From the NCBI GenBank assembly GCA_039808585.1, contig JBDHTJ010000030.1, positions 1 to 37,323 on the forward strand: a stretch of DNA of 37,323 nt. Direction: 5' to 3'. The notes under the pieces are model-generated. The model saw nothing but the letters and a program-made list of their open reading frames with translations. It was not told the DNA's origin and made no database searches. Positions 7,389 through 14,779 of the stretch are shown piece after piece (position 1 is the first letter of the stretch; every line of letters begins with the position of its first letter). The stretch comes from AWTP1-13 sp039808585. Lineage in GTDB: Bacteria > Pseudomonadota > Alphaproteobacteria > Rhizobiales > Hyphomicrobiaceae. Both the position numbers and the translations under genes were made by a program.

Positions 7389-8693
7389 ATGCCGAAACCA
7401 GCGCTGAAGAGCGAAGCGCAGCTTTGGGAGAGCGCCAACAAGCACCTCGTCCGCTATGGCCACTTCTTCCAGCCGGCGATCATCGAGCGCGCCCAGGGCG
7501 CCTTCATGTACACGACCGGCGGCAAGAAGCTTCTCGACTTCGCCTCCGGCCAGATGAGCGCAATTCTTGGCCACAGCCATCCCGAGATCACGCAAGTGAT
7601 CTGCGAGCAGGCAGGTGAACTCGTCCATCTTTACAGCCAGCTTCTGTCACGCCCCGTCATCGATCTCGCAGAGGCTCTCGCGCGCATCGCCCCTGGCGAG
7701 CTGAGCCGCGTGCTGCTGCTGTCGACGGGCGGCGAGTCGAACGAAGCCGCCCTGCGCATGGCCAAGACCGCAACGGGCGGCCACGAGGTGCTGGCCCTGT
7801 CCCACTCCTGGCACGGCGTCACGCAGGGCGCGGCGTCCGCCACCTACAACAGCTCGCGCAGGGGCTGGGGGCCGGCCGTGCCCGGCTCATTCGTACTGCC
7901 CGCGCCCACACCCTTCCGACCCCGCTTCACGACTGGCGATACCTACGACTGGAAGACCGAGCTGCAGTTGGGCTTCGAACTGTTCGACCGGCAGTCCACC
8001 GGCTCCCCCGCCGCCCTCATCATCGAGAGCATCCTCTCTTCCGGCGGCGTGATCGTGCTTCCCGACGGCTATCTGAAGATGGCCGCCGAGATGGCCCGCG
8101 CCCGCGGCATGCTCGTCATCGTTGACGAGGCCCAGACGGGCCTCGGCCGCACCGGCATGCTGTTCGACTGCCAGCATGACGGCGTCGTGCCGGATTTCGT
8201 GACGCTGTCGAAGACGCTGGGCGCTGGCCTTCCGCTCTCCGCTGTCATCACCACACCTCAGATCGAGGACACCTGCTTCGAAAAGAAGTTCCACTTCTAC
8301 ACAACGCACGCGTCCGACCCGCTGCCAGCCGCTGTCGGCCTCAAAGTCATCGAGATCATCCTGCGCGACAAGCTCGCCGATCGCGCACGGGCCGCAGGCC
8401 AGCTCTTGCGCGAAGGCTTCATGTCCATGATGCAACGCTATGAGGTGATCGGCGACGTACGCGGCCGCGGCTTGCTGATGGGCGTGGAACTCGTGAAGGA
8501 CCGCAAGTCGAAGACGCCCGCGCCGGAGCTTGCGCAGAAGGTGATGAACCGCTGCCTGGAGCTCGGCATGTCGACAAGCATCATTCGCGGTGGCTGGGGC
8601 GTATTCCGCATCGCGCCTCCCATCACCATCACCGACGAGGAAATCGATCTCGGCTTGTCGATCTTCAACGAGGCGCTGCGCGACACAGTCTAG
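7389..8693 (+). CDS. dgdA: 2,2-Dialkylglycine decarboxylase-like class III PLP enzyme
   Basis: 434 residues; ribosome site GAGGAG at 7375-7380 before ATG 7389. It follows the Burkholderia cepacia DgdA sequence as I recall it nearly end to end: opening HLVRYGHFFQPAIIERAQG, then LDFASGQMSAILGHSHPEI, LLLSTGGESNEAALRMAK and ILSSGGVIVLPDGY. Active-site residues known from DgdA are all in place with a shift of about 3: Gln55 (Q52), Trp141 (W138), Ser218 (S215), Asp246 (D243), Lys275 Schiff-base Lys (K272) and Arg407 (R406). DgdA couples decarboxylation of 2-aminoisobutyrate or isovaline to transamination of pyruvate. It sits 52 nt after an amino-acid importer ATPase gene, fitting uptake plus catabolism. 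A general omega-aminotransferase is the alternative, but Gln55 and Ser218 favour DgdA. Confidence 0.75.
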   Translation: MPKPALKSEAQLWESANKHLVRYGHFFQPAIIERAQGAFMYTTGGKKLLDFASGQMSAILGHSHPEITQVICEQAGELVHLYSQLLSRPVIDLAEALARIAPGELSRVLLLSTGGESNEAALRMAKTATGGHEVLALSHSWHGVTQGAASATYNSSRRGWGPAVPGSFVLPAPTPFRPRFTTGDTYDWKTELQLGFELFDRQSTGSPAALIIESILSSGGVIVLPDGYLKMAAEMARARGMLVIVDEAQTGLGRTGMLFDCQHDGVVPDFVTLSKTLGAGLPLSAVITTPQIEDTCFEKKFHFYTTHASDPLPAAVGLKVIEIILRDKLADRARAAGQLLREGFMSMMQRYEVIGDVRGRGLLMGVELVKDRKSKTPAPELAQKVMNRCLELGMSTSIIRGGWGVFRIAPPITITDEEIDLGLSIFNEALRDTV

Positions 8694-8696
8694 CCG

Positions 8697-9233
8697 GTGA
8701 CGTGGCCAAACGGCGAAACCCAAGAATGGCACCGGCTTGGGGAGGCGGCTCGGCTTGCGCACGCGGCAGTCGATGCAGCGCTTCGCGCCGGTGTCCGCGC
8801 CGCGGACCCTGCACGCTACGAGGCCTTGCTGCGCGACTTTCACGTCCGCACGGCAGCAGCCCTGCCGAGCAGTAGACCGGGCTTCCTGCAAGCGCTTGCA
8901 GCCGGCAACGGCTGCGCCATCGACAGCGCCATCGCATTCCTGGAAGCAGATCCCTGGTTTTTCCGTTCCGGCTACGAGAAGCAGGCGCTGATCCGCCACT
9001 TGAAGCGGGCATCACTTTCCACGCATCAGCGAGAGCGCCTGGCGCACGTGGTGCTCGCCGCAATCGACGGCCGCGACCGCGTCGAATTCCGCCACTTCTG
9101 CCGCTTAGCCTGCAGCATCTGGTCGGACCTGCTGGATGAAGAAGTGGCCAAGCGCATGCAAAGCACCGACGTCGGCATCCGCCGCCGCGCCACATGGGTC
9201 GCCGAAGCCGCCTGCTTCTCCGGCAAGGCGTGA
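8697..9233 (+). CDS. Conserved-looking hypothetical protein, all-helical
   Basis: 178 residues from GTG 8697, only 3 nt after the dgdA-like stop, so co-transcribed and probably translated by re-initiation; no clear ribosome site is visible. No signal peptide or membrane span. The sequence looks helical throughout, with Arg/Ala-rich amphipathic segments and pairs such as EADPWFFRSGYEKQALIRHLKR and HFCRLACSIWSDLLDEEVAKRM. Two Cys lie in the RLACSIW and EAACFSG segments. I do not recognise the family. Its position suggests a role tied to the amino-acid uptake and decarboxylation unit. Confidence 0.65.
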   Translation: MTWPNGETQEWHRLGEAARLAHAAVDAALRAGVRAADPARYEALLRDFHVRTAAALPSSRPGFLQALAAGNGCAIDSAIAFLEADPWFFRSGYEKQALIRHLKRASLSTHQRERLAHVVLAAIDGRDRVEFRHFCRLACSIWSDLLDEEVAKRMQSTDVGIRRRATWVAEAACFSGKA

Positions 9234-9256
9234 GCGCGCATGCTCTGCACCGCCGA

Positions 9257-10516
9257 TCAGTTCACGCTCTCGGCGCCGGCCGCATCATAGACCTTGTATG
9301 CCGCGTCGATGCCGGCACCCGCAGGCGCGGCGTAGCCGTTACGTCTGAGCACCGCTTCGAGCGACGCCAGGCACCGCAGCACGTTTGCCTTGCGGCATAC
9401 ATACCCCATCGTGCCGATGCGCCAGATCTTGCCCGCAAGTGGACCGAACGATGTGCCGATCTCGATGCCGAAGTCGTTGAGCAATTCCGCCCGCACCTTG
9501 TCGCCATCGGCAATCGCCGCCGGAATGACCACGCCCGTGACGTTGGCCATGCGATGCCGCGCATCCCCGTAAAGCGCCAGCCCCATCGCCTCCAAGCCTG
9601 CCCGCAGTGCCTTCGACGTCAGGGCGTGGCGCGCGATGCCCTTATCCAGCCCCTCCTCCAGCACGACCCGCGCGCACTCGCGTGCCGCGTAGAGCATCGA
9701 GGCTGCTTCCGTGTGATGATTGAGCGCCTGCGGGCTCCAGTAGTCCATGATCATCGCGAGATCGAAGTAGTTGGACTGGATGATGGGGCCGTTTCCTTCG
9801 ACGAGGCCCGGCGGCTTGATGCCTGCCTCCACGTGTTTCCTGTGCCTCAGGATGTCCACCACCCGCTCGTTGAACGTGATGGGCGAGACACCGGGCGGCC
9901 CCGACAGGCACTTCTGCAGGCCGGACGCCACCATGTCGATGTGCCAGGCGTCCGTCTCGAACGGATTGCCGGCCAGCGACGCCGTTGCATCCACGAACAG
10001 AATGGCATCGTGCTTCCTGCACAGCGCTCCGATCTCGTCCAGCGGCTGCAGCATCGTTGTCGAGGTGTCGCCCTGGCAGATCGCCACGAGCCGCGGCTTG
10101 TGCTGCTTCAGCGCCTTCTCGACCGCGTCGGGTTCGAACACCGTGCCCCATTCCGTCTCGATCGCAATCACCTCTGCCCGCGCCCGCTTGGCAATCTCCG
10201 TCTTGAGATGCCCGAAGCGTCCGAAGATCGGCACCAGCACCTTGTCCCCCGGCGCGATCACCGAGTGCATGCAGGCTTCGAGGCCTGCCCGCGCCGTGCC
10301 GTCGATCAACAGCGTCTGCTCGTTCTTCGTCCGGTAGACGCTGCGATAGAGCGCCATGGTCTGCGCCATGTAGCGCCGGAACTGCGGATCGAACTGCCCC
10401 TGGATCGGCACGCTCATCGCCCGCAGCACACGCGGATAGAGATCGACGGGTCCGGGCCCCATCAGAAGCCGCGGTGCTGGCTCCAGCTCTTCGAACAGTT
10501 CCACCTTTTCGCCCAA
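9257..10516 (-). CDS. Class V PLP aminotransferase, (S)-ureidoglycine-glyoxylate (PucG) type
   Basis: 419 residues from TTG at 10516: AGGGAGA sits 6 nt before this TTG, and the homology begins soon after at RLLMGPGPVDLYPRVLRAMS. A GTG-started extension to 10693 adds non-homologous Arg/Ala-rich sequence and overlaps the neighbour's promoter. PLP-binding features: Asp176 in AILFVDATAS and Lys202 in SGLQKCLSGPPG. The GQFDPQF segment (Gln41) and SNYFDLAMIMDYWSP (Asn249) match the Gln and Asn reported to distinguish PucG-type ureidoglycine transaminases from alanine-glyoxylate aminotransferases, which have H and S/T there. The reaction would transfer the amino group of ureidoglycine to glyoxylate in purine breakdown. 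No allantoin genes are visible nearby, so an alanine- or serine-glyoxylate activity remains possible. Divergent from the amidohydrolase. Confidence 0.65.
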   Translation of the reverse strand: MGEKVELFEELEPAPRLLMGPGPVDLYPRVLRAMSVPIQGQFDPQFRRYMAQTMALYRSVYRTKNEQTLLIDGTARAGLEACMHSVIAPGDKVLVPIFGRFGHLKTEIAKRARAEVIAIETEWGTVFEPDAVEKALKQHKPRLVAICQGDTSTTMLQPLDEIGALCRKHDAILFVDATASLAGNPFETDAWHIDMVASGLQKCLSGPPGVSPITFNERVVDILRHRKHVEAGIKPPGLVEGNGPIIQSNYFDLAMIMDYWSPQALNHHTEAASMLYAARECARVVLEEGLDKGIARHALTSKALRAGLEAMGLALYGDARHRMANVTGVVIPAAIADGDKVRAELLNDFGIEIGTSFGPLAGKIWRIGTMGYVCRKANVLRCLASLEAVLRRNGYAAPAGAGIDAAYKVYDAAGAESVN

Positions 10517-10698
10517 CGCAGCTCTCCCTGTTGATGGCGCCTCGCACGCCCGGAAATGCTCTAGGCGCCCGGCGCCGGCCGGGCAAGACGCATTTGCCCT
10601 CTGCGCCACCCCGTCTCGCGATTGGCTTGCCGCCAAGGATGTGGCACGCTTTGCATTCGTCCCGCCCCTTCCCACCGCCACGCGCAAGAGCACATCCC

Positions 10699-12336
10699 AT
10701 GACCACCATTTTCCGCGCCCGGCGCATCATCACCATGAACCCCAGCCGCCCGGAAGCAACTCACGTGGCGGTGCGGGACGGCCGCGTCCTGGGCGCAGGC
10801 ACGCTAGATGAACTCGCTGGCTGGGGCGCCTACCGCCTGGACGAGCGCTTTGCCGAGAAGGTTCTGATGCCGGGCCTTGTAGAAGGCCACAGCCACGCCG
10901 CGGAGGGCGCCATGTGGCGCTTCACCTACTGCGGCTACTTTGACCGCATGGACCCCGGCGGCAAGACCTGGCCCGGCGCCAAGTCCATCGAAGACGTCGT
11001 TGTCAGGCTGCAGCAGGCCGAGGCGAAACTGCCCGATCCCACCATGCCGCTCGGCGGATGGGGCCTCGATCCGATCTACTACGGCAATCAGCGCATGACG
11101 CGCGCCGATCTCGACCGCGTCTCCACCACGCGCCCCATCGGCATCATCCACGCCAGCGGCCACATCCTGCAGGTGAACTCGAAAGCGCTCGAACTGGCCG
11201 GACTATTGCGGCCAGGGGTGAACCACCCGGGCGTCCCCCTGGGCCCCGATCGCCTGCCTCTGGGTGAGCTGAAGGGACCCGATGCCATGGCGCCGGTCTC
11301 CCCGGTCGTCGGCCTCGACCGCGGACTGCTTGCCACCGACGAGTGGGGCCTGCGGCAATTCGCGAGGCTGTGCGTGCGCACCGGCGTGACCACCGCCGCC
11401 GACCTCGCTAACCTTCTCGAGGACGAAGCCGTCAGCATGATGCTGCGCGTCACGGGGGAGGAAAGCTTCCCCATTCGCCTCGTGTCGCTGCGCATTCTCC
11501 GCAACACCACGGTCTCGGCCCTCATCGAACACGCGCAAGCCTTGAAGAAGCGCAGCACCGATCGGATGCGGCTTGGCATCGTCAAGATTGTGGCCGACGG
11601 CTCCATCCAGGGCTTCTCCGCGCGGCTCAAGTGGCCGGGATACTACAACGGCGCCCCGAACGGGCTTTGGTACGTTCCGCCCGAGCAGCTGCGCGAAGCC
11701 TACCGCCTCGCTCTTGCCGCCGGCGTGCAAATCCACACGCACACGAACGGCGACGAAGCGACCGACCTCGTCCTGGAGTGCATGGAAGAGGCCTTGCGCA
11801 CACATCCCTCACCCGACCACCGCTTCACGCTGCAGCATTGCCAGCTTGCAGACGCAGCCCAGTATCGCCGAATGCATCGCTTGGGCATGTGCGTGAACCT
11901 GTTCCCCAACCACCACTACTATTGGGGTGACGAGCACTACACCCTCACGGTGGGCCCCGAGCGGGCCGAGCGCATGAACCCGTGCGCCACGGCACTGGCA
12001 ACCGGCGTGCCGCTCGCCATCCACTCCGATGCACCGGTGACACCACTGGGCCCGCTCTTCACGGCCTGGTGCGCAGTCAATCGCCGCACCGCCAGCGGTC
12101 GCGTGCTCGGCTCCTCCGAGCGCATCTCCGTCGCCGATGCCCTGCGCACGATCACGCTCGGCGCCGCCTACACCCTGAAGCTCGACCACGAGGTGGGTTC
12201 CATCGAAACCGGCAAGCGCGCCGACTTCGCCGTTCTGGAAGACGATCCCACAGGCATCGGTCCGGAGCGCCTGAAAGACGTGCGCGTCTGGGGCACCGTT
12301 CAGGGTGGGCGCGTCTTTGCGGCCGCCGAAGCCTGA
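10699..12336 (+). CDS. YtcJ-like amidohydrolase (Amidohydro_3 family)
   Basis: 545 residues; start ATG 10699 with weak AAGAG upstream. It begins with the small beta-sandwich segment IFRARRIITMNPSRPEATHVAVRDGRVLGAG. TIM-barrel metal ligands are visible: His64 and His66 (LVEGHSH), the probable carboxylated Lys296 (IVKIVADGSIQG), His346/His348 (QIHTHTNGD), His380 (LQHCQ) and Asp444 (IHSDAPVTP). The C-terminus returns to the composite domain (GSIETGKRADFAVLEDDP). This is the layout of N-substituted formamide deformylase/YtcJ enzymes that hydrolyse amide or formyl bonds; the substrate is unknown. A CobW-type GTPase follows after 23 nt, suggesting metal supply, and the divergent aminotransferase suggests a joint pathway for a nitrogen compound. 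Confidence 0.85.
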   Translation: MTTIFRARRIITMNPSRPEATHVAVRDGRVLGAGTLDELAGWGAYRLDERFAEKVLMPGLVEGHSHAAEGAMWRFTYCGYFDRMDPGGKTWPGAKSIEDVVVRLQQAEAKLPDPTMPLGGWGLDPIYYGNQRMTRADLDRVSTTRPIGIIHASGHILQVNSKALELAGLLRPGVNHPGVPLGPDRLPLGELKGPDAMAPVSPVVGLDRGLLATDEWGLRQFARLCVRTGVTTAADLANLLEDEAVSMMLRVTGEESFPIRLVSLRILRNTTVSALIEHAQALKKRSTDRMRLGIVKIVADGSIQGFSARLKWPGYYNGAPNGLWYVPPEQLREAYRLALAAGVQIHTHTNGDEATDLVLECMEEALRTHPSPDHRFTLQHCQLADAAQYRRMHRLGMCVNLFPNHHYYWGDEHYTLTVGPERAERMNPCATALATGVPLAIHSDAPVTPLGPLFTAWCAVNRRTASGRVLGSSERISVADALRTITLGAAYTLKLDHEVGSIETGKRADFAVLEDDPTGIGPERLKDVRVWGTVQGGRVFAAAEA

Positions 12337-12359
12337 CGTAATCCGGATCAACCCTGCAG

Positions 12360-13307
12360 ATGCACGCGGCAACCTCCATTCCTGTCACTGTCATCGGCGG
12401 GTACCTCGGCGCCGGCAAGACGACGCTTGTCAATAATCTGCTGCGCCAGGCGCAGGGCCGCCGGCTTGCCGTGCTCGTCAACGAATTCGGCCAATTGCCG
12501 ATCGACGCCGATCTGATCGAAGCCCGCGACGAGGACATGATCGCCATCACCGGCGGCTGCATCTGTTGCAGCTATGGAAGCGATCTCGTCACGGCGCTTG
12601 CGCGCCTGGCGCAGCGCCAGCCGCGTCTCGACCAGATCATCGTGGAGACAAGCGGCGTCGCGCTGCCTGGCGCGGTCGCCAGCGCGCTCACCCTCGTGGC
12701 GGGCCTCGCGCCCGATGCTGTCTTCGTGCTGGCGGATGCCGAGACCGTTCGCGAACGTGCCGAGGATCGCTTCACCAGCGACACGATCCTGCGGCAGCTT
12801 GCCGATGCCGATGTCGTTCTCTTGAACAAGATCGACCTGCTTTCGCCCTCGGCCCTCGACGAAACACTGCAATGGTTGCACACAACCGCACCTCAGGCCC
12901 GCATCGTGACGGCAGAGCAGGCCCGCATTCCCTCGGCTCTCGCCTTCGTGCATGACATGGCGCATGCGCCCGACGCTGCGCCCCACCATCATCAACATCC
13001 CGATGTCGCAGGTCACCACAGCATCACCGTCTCGATCGACCATCCCCTGAACATCGAGGCGCTCGCCGCAGCGCTTGTTCAGGACGACCTCGGCATCGTT
13101 CGTGCCAAAGGCTTCCTCCCGGCGTCCGACGGCCGGCTGCACGCCCTGCAAATCGTTGGACGACGCTGGAGTGTGACGCCCGCGAGCGGCTCGGTTCGGG
13201 GCGCTGGCCGCCTTGTGCTGATCACGGTCGGCCAAGCCATCGACGCTGCGAGAGTGGAAGCGGCGATATCGCGCGCGCAAAGTCTGCCAGGCGCTGGCTC
13301 TGGATGA
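12360..13307 (+). CDS. CobW/P47K-family GTPase, putative metallochaperone
   Basis: 315 residues, start ATG 12360. G3E-GTPase features: Walker A GGYLGAGKTT (13-22), metal-binding GGCICC (65-70; family CxCC), IIVETSGVALP as the switch/Walker B region, and guanine-specificity NKID (156-159). A histidine-rich loop, HHHQHPDVAGHH (209-220), separates the GTPase domain from the CobW_C domain that follows (VSIDHPLNIEALAAAL, then RAKGFLPASDG). Family members insert Zn or Co into target enzymes or handle metal homeostasis. Being 23 nt behind a metal-dependent amidohydrolase, it may load that enzyme; this is inference. ZTP sensing or zinc-starvation control is not visible in the sequence. Confidence 0.88.
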   Translation: MHAATSIPVTVIGGYLGAGKTTLVNNLLRQAQGRRLAVLVNEFGQLPIDADLIEARDEDMIAITGGCICCSYGSDLVTALARLAQRQPRLDQIIVETSGVALPGAVASALTLVAGLAPDAVFVLADAETVRERAEDRFTSDTILRQLADADVVLLNKIDLLSPSALDETLQWLHTTAPQARIVTAEQARIPSALAFVHDMAHAPDAAPHHHQHPDVAGHHSITVSIDHPLNIEALAAALVQDDLGIVRAKGFLPASDGRLHALQIVGRRWSVTPASGSVRGAGRLVLITVGQAIDAARVEAAISRAQSLPGAGSG

Positions 13308-13513
13308 CGTTCACGTGTCGGCACGGTCGGGAAACCTCGCCCGCGATATGCGCGCGCATCCGCAGCAACCTCGCAAGCTGCACTTACCTGCATTCATCTG
13401 CATGCTCTTGCGCGGGCCGCTTAAAAAGCGCCTCCGCCGTCGTTCTGTAGCGAAGTTGTCAGAAGCGCTTTGAAGCTTAAGACGATGCCTTCTGCACTTG
13501 GGCGTGCTATGAG
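13308..13513. other. Intergenic stretch of 206 nt
   Basis: No gene is convincing here. A short hairpin-like run GCTTAAAAAGC (about 13419-13429) lies in a GC-rich setting without a following T-tract. The sequence after 13440 becomes more AT-balanced and may hold the promoter of the small protein at 13514. Confidence 0.3.
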
Positions 13514-13732
13514 ATGCGCCGATCAGCCATTGCAGTCCACCAGATGATGACCGAAGACGAACCCACCGACGCGTCGCTTGAGTTTTCCGCACGGCGTGCA
13601 AAAGGCATGGCGCGGAAGCTTGCGGACACCTTGATCGAAAGCGACGTGCCGCGCCCTCACTGGGACGAGGTGCTGGAGCACCTGAAGGAGATGCTGGCCG
13701 ACGTGGTGGGCGAGCAATCCTCGTTCGGCTAA
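13514..13732 (+). CDS. Small hypothetical acidic helical protein (72 aa)
   Basis: 72 residues from ATG 13514; other in-frame ATGs at 13544 and 13547 would give MMTEDEPTDASLEFS or MTEDEP starts, and none of the three has a strong ribosome site, so the true protein may be 61-62 residues. The C-terminal part SDVPRPHWDEVLEHLKEMLADVV is a plausible amphipathic helix; no signal peptide or membrane span. It converges with the GntR-type gene and overlaps it by 4 nt. The family is not recognised. Real coding potential is likely because codon positions 3 are GC-rich and the acidic soluble composition is unlike the shadow frames. Confidence 0.5.
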   Translation: MRRSAIAVHQMMTEDEPTDASLEFSARRAKGMARKLADTLIESDVPRPHWDEVLEHLKEMLADVVGEQSSFG

Positions 13733-14472
13733 TCGGCCATTTCGATGTCGAGGCCAAGTGGCACGGAATAGTAGTGGCCCGCCGGCAAACGCCCGTGGCC
13801 GCGCTTCCACTCCGCCGGACGGCCATCGAGCGTCTCCACGAGACGCTCGTAATAGAACACCTGCTCCCCCACGGCGCATGCGAGCTTCTCGGCAAGCTCG
13901 GCGTCAGCGGGCTTGAGGCTCAGCCGCTCTTCGCCCCTGCCGAGAAACAAGCCGCAACGCTTGGCCAGGATCGGCAATGGCACGAGTTGCCAGGCCTCCT
14001 CGATCGACATCGGAAAGAGTTCGAGGGGCACCGAAGACGTCTCGTAGGAAAGCGGCACAGTCCCCATGAAATTCCTTCGCCGCGCACGCCGCACCATCGC
14101 GCCGGGCTTCAGGCCGAGGGCCGCGCACTCGTAGGCGTCCCCCTCGACGATCTGCACATCGAGCACCTGCGCCTCGAGATCCGGAACCTTCCCCTCGGCC
14201 GTGCGCACGCGCATGTAACGCTCGGCGATGTCGACGCTCGCCGGATCCCGCACGAAGGTGCCCCGGCCCTGCTGCCGGATGACCAGTTTGGCGCTCTCCA
14301 GCCAGTCCAGGGCCTTGCGCACGGTGCCGGGACTGAGCCCGAAAGCCTTGGCGAGGTCCTGCTCGTTCGGAATCGGTTCGCCGACTTTCCATTCGCCAGA
14401 GGCGATTCGCCGCAAGAGTTCCTCCCGCAGCTGGATGTGCAGGGGCTTGCTGGCAAGAATTGGCGTCGTCAT
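13729..14472 (-). CDS. GntR-family transcriptional regulator with UTRA domain (HutC subfamily)
   Basis: 247 residues; start ATG 14472 with GAGG 8 nt upstream. Residues 1-75 are the winged helix: LHIQLREELLRRIASGEWKVGEPIPNEQDLAKAFGLSPGTVRKALDWLESAKLVIRQQGRGTFV, including the GntR hallmark P-NE-DLA--FG-S-GTVR-AL. Residues about 95-235 form the UTRA effector domain with RRARRRNFMGTVPLSYETSSVP and the C-terminal KRGHGRLPAGHYYSVPL pattern. HutC-type proteins usually sense small ligands such as amino-acid or sugar derivatives and repress catabolic genes. It closes the amino-acid catabolism block and may control it and itself; candidate palindromes lie just upstream. Confidence 0.9.
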   Translation of the reverse strand: MTTPILASKPLHIQLREELLRRIASGEWKVGEPIPNEQDLAKAFGLSPGTVRKALDWLESAKLVIRQQGRGTFVRDPASVDIAERYMRVRTAEGKVPDLEAQVLDVQIVEGDAYECAALGLKPGAMVRRARRRNFMGTVPLSYETSSVPLELFPMSIEEAWQLVPLPILAKRCGLFLGRGEERLSLKPADAELAEKLACAVGEQVFYYERLVETLDGRPAEWKRGHGRLPAGHYYSVPLGLDIEMAD

Positions 14473-14779
14473 CCCGATGGCCTCGAAGGATGCGGATTTC
14501 TGAAGCTGGCAGATTCGAACCGCACAATCGGCAGCAGCCTAAAGCACGAGTGTGCTGATCGAGAAGTCTATTACATACTTCGCCGCCGAGTTGGGAGGCG
14601 GACTTCTCCATCTGAATCCCGCTAGGTCATTGACTTAACTAGCGTCCTTCAGATCGCGAAATTCGTTCAATGCGAGTTGCAGACGGAGACGAATTTCGCG
14701 ATCAGCACGCTAGCGCTGCACGGATCAAGCGATCAGGCCGCATCTTTTCCGTAAACTCATCACTTCAGGTCCGCAAGGC
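14473..14779. promoter_or_regulatory. 307-nt intergenic region: gntR promoter side and end of the T1SS ABC gene
   Basis: No gene is seen. Palindromic elements cluster here: AGCAC-GAGT-GTGCT (14543-14556), GAGAAGTC (14561-14568) with GACTTCTC (14601-14608), and the perfect 15-base inverted repeat 14652-14703 (separate entry). The first lies about 70 nt upstream of the regulator start and is a candidate autoregulatory operator. No T-tract terminator for the ABC exporter gene ending at 14780 is visible. Confidence 0.5.
14652..14703. repeat. Perfect 15-base inverted repeat with 22-nt spacer
   Basis: GATCGCGAAATTCGT (14652-14666) and ACGAATTTCGCGATC (14689-14703) are exact reverse complements. 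There is no T-run on either side, so it is not a typical terminator. It could be a paired operator, an mRNA-stabilising hairpin at the 3' end of the exporter transcript, or one copy of a dispersed repeat family. Confidence 0.7.

Noticed and set aside
5843..7441. A 532-codon antisense open frame opposite permease 2 and the ATPase
   Set aside because: Shadow of GC-rich codons; the plus strand has intact, well-known ABC motifs across the same bases.
10642..10655. Sigma-54-like promoter TGGCACG..TTGCA before the amidohydrolase gene
   Set aside because: The GG and GC elements are 8 nt apart rather than the required 10.
10517..10693. N-terminal extension of the class V aminotransferase to GTG 10693
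   Set aside because: The extra 59 residues are Arg/Ala-rich without family similarity; TTG 10516 has AGGGAGA at correct spacing.
14505..14530. tRNA-like T-arm on the minus strand (GGTTCGAATCTGCCA)
   Set aside because: Only a T-loop-like element with an imperfect 4-bp stem; no acceptor, D-arm or anticodon arm could be folded. It might be a tRNA scrap, but this cannot be shown.
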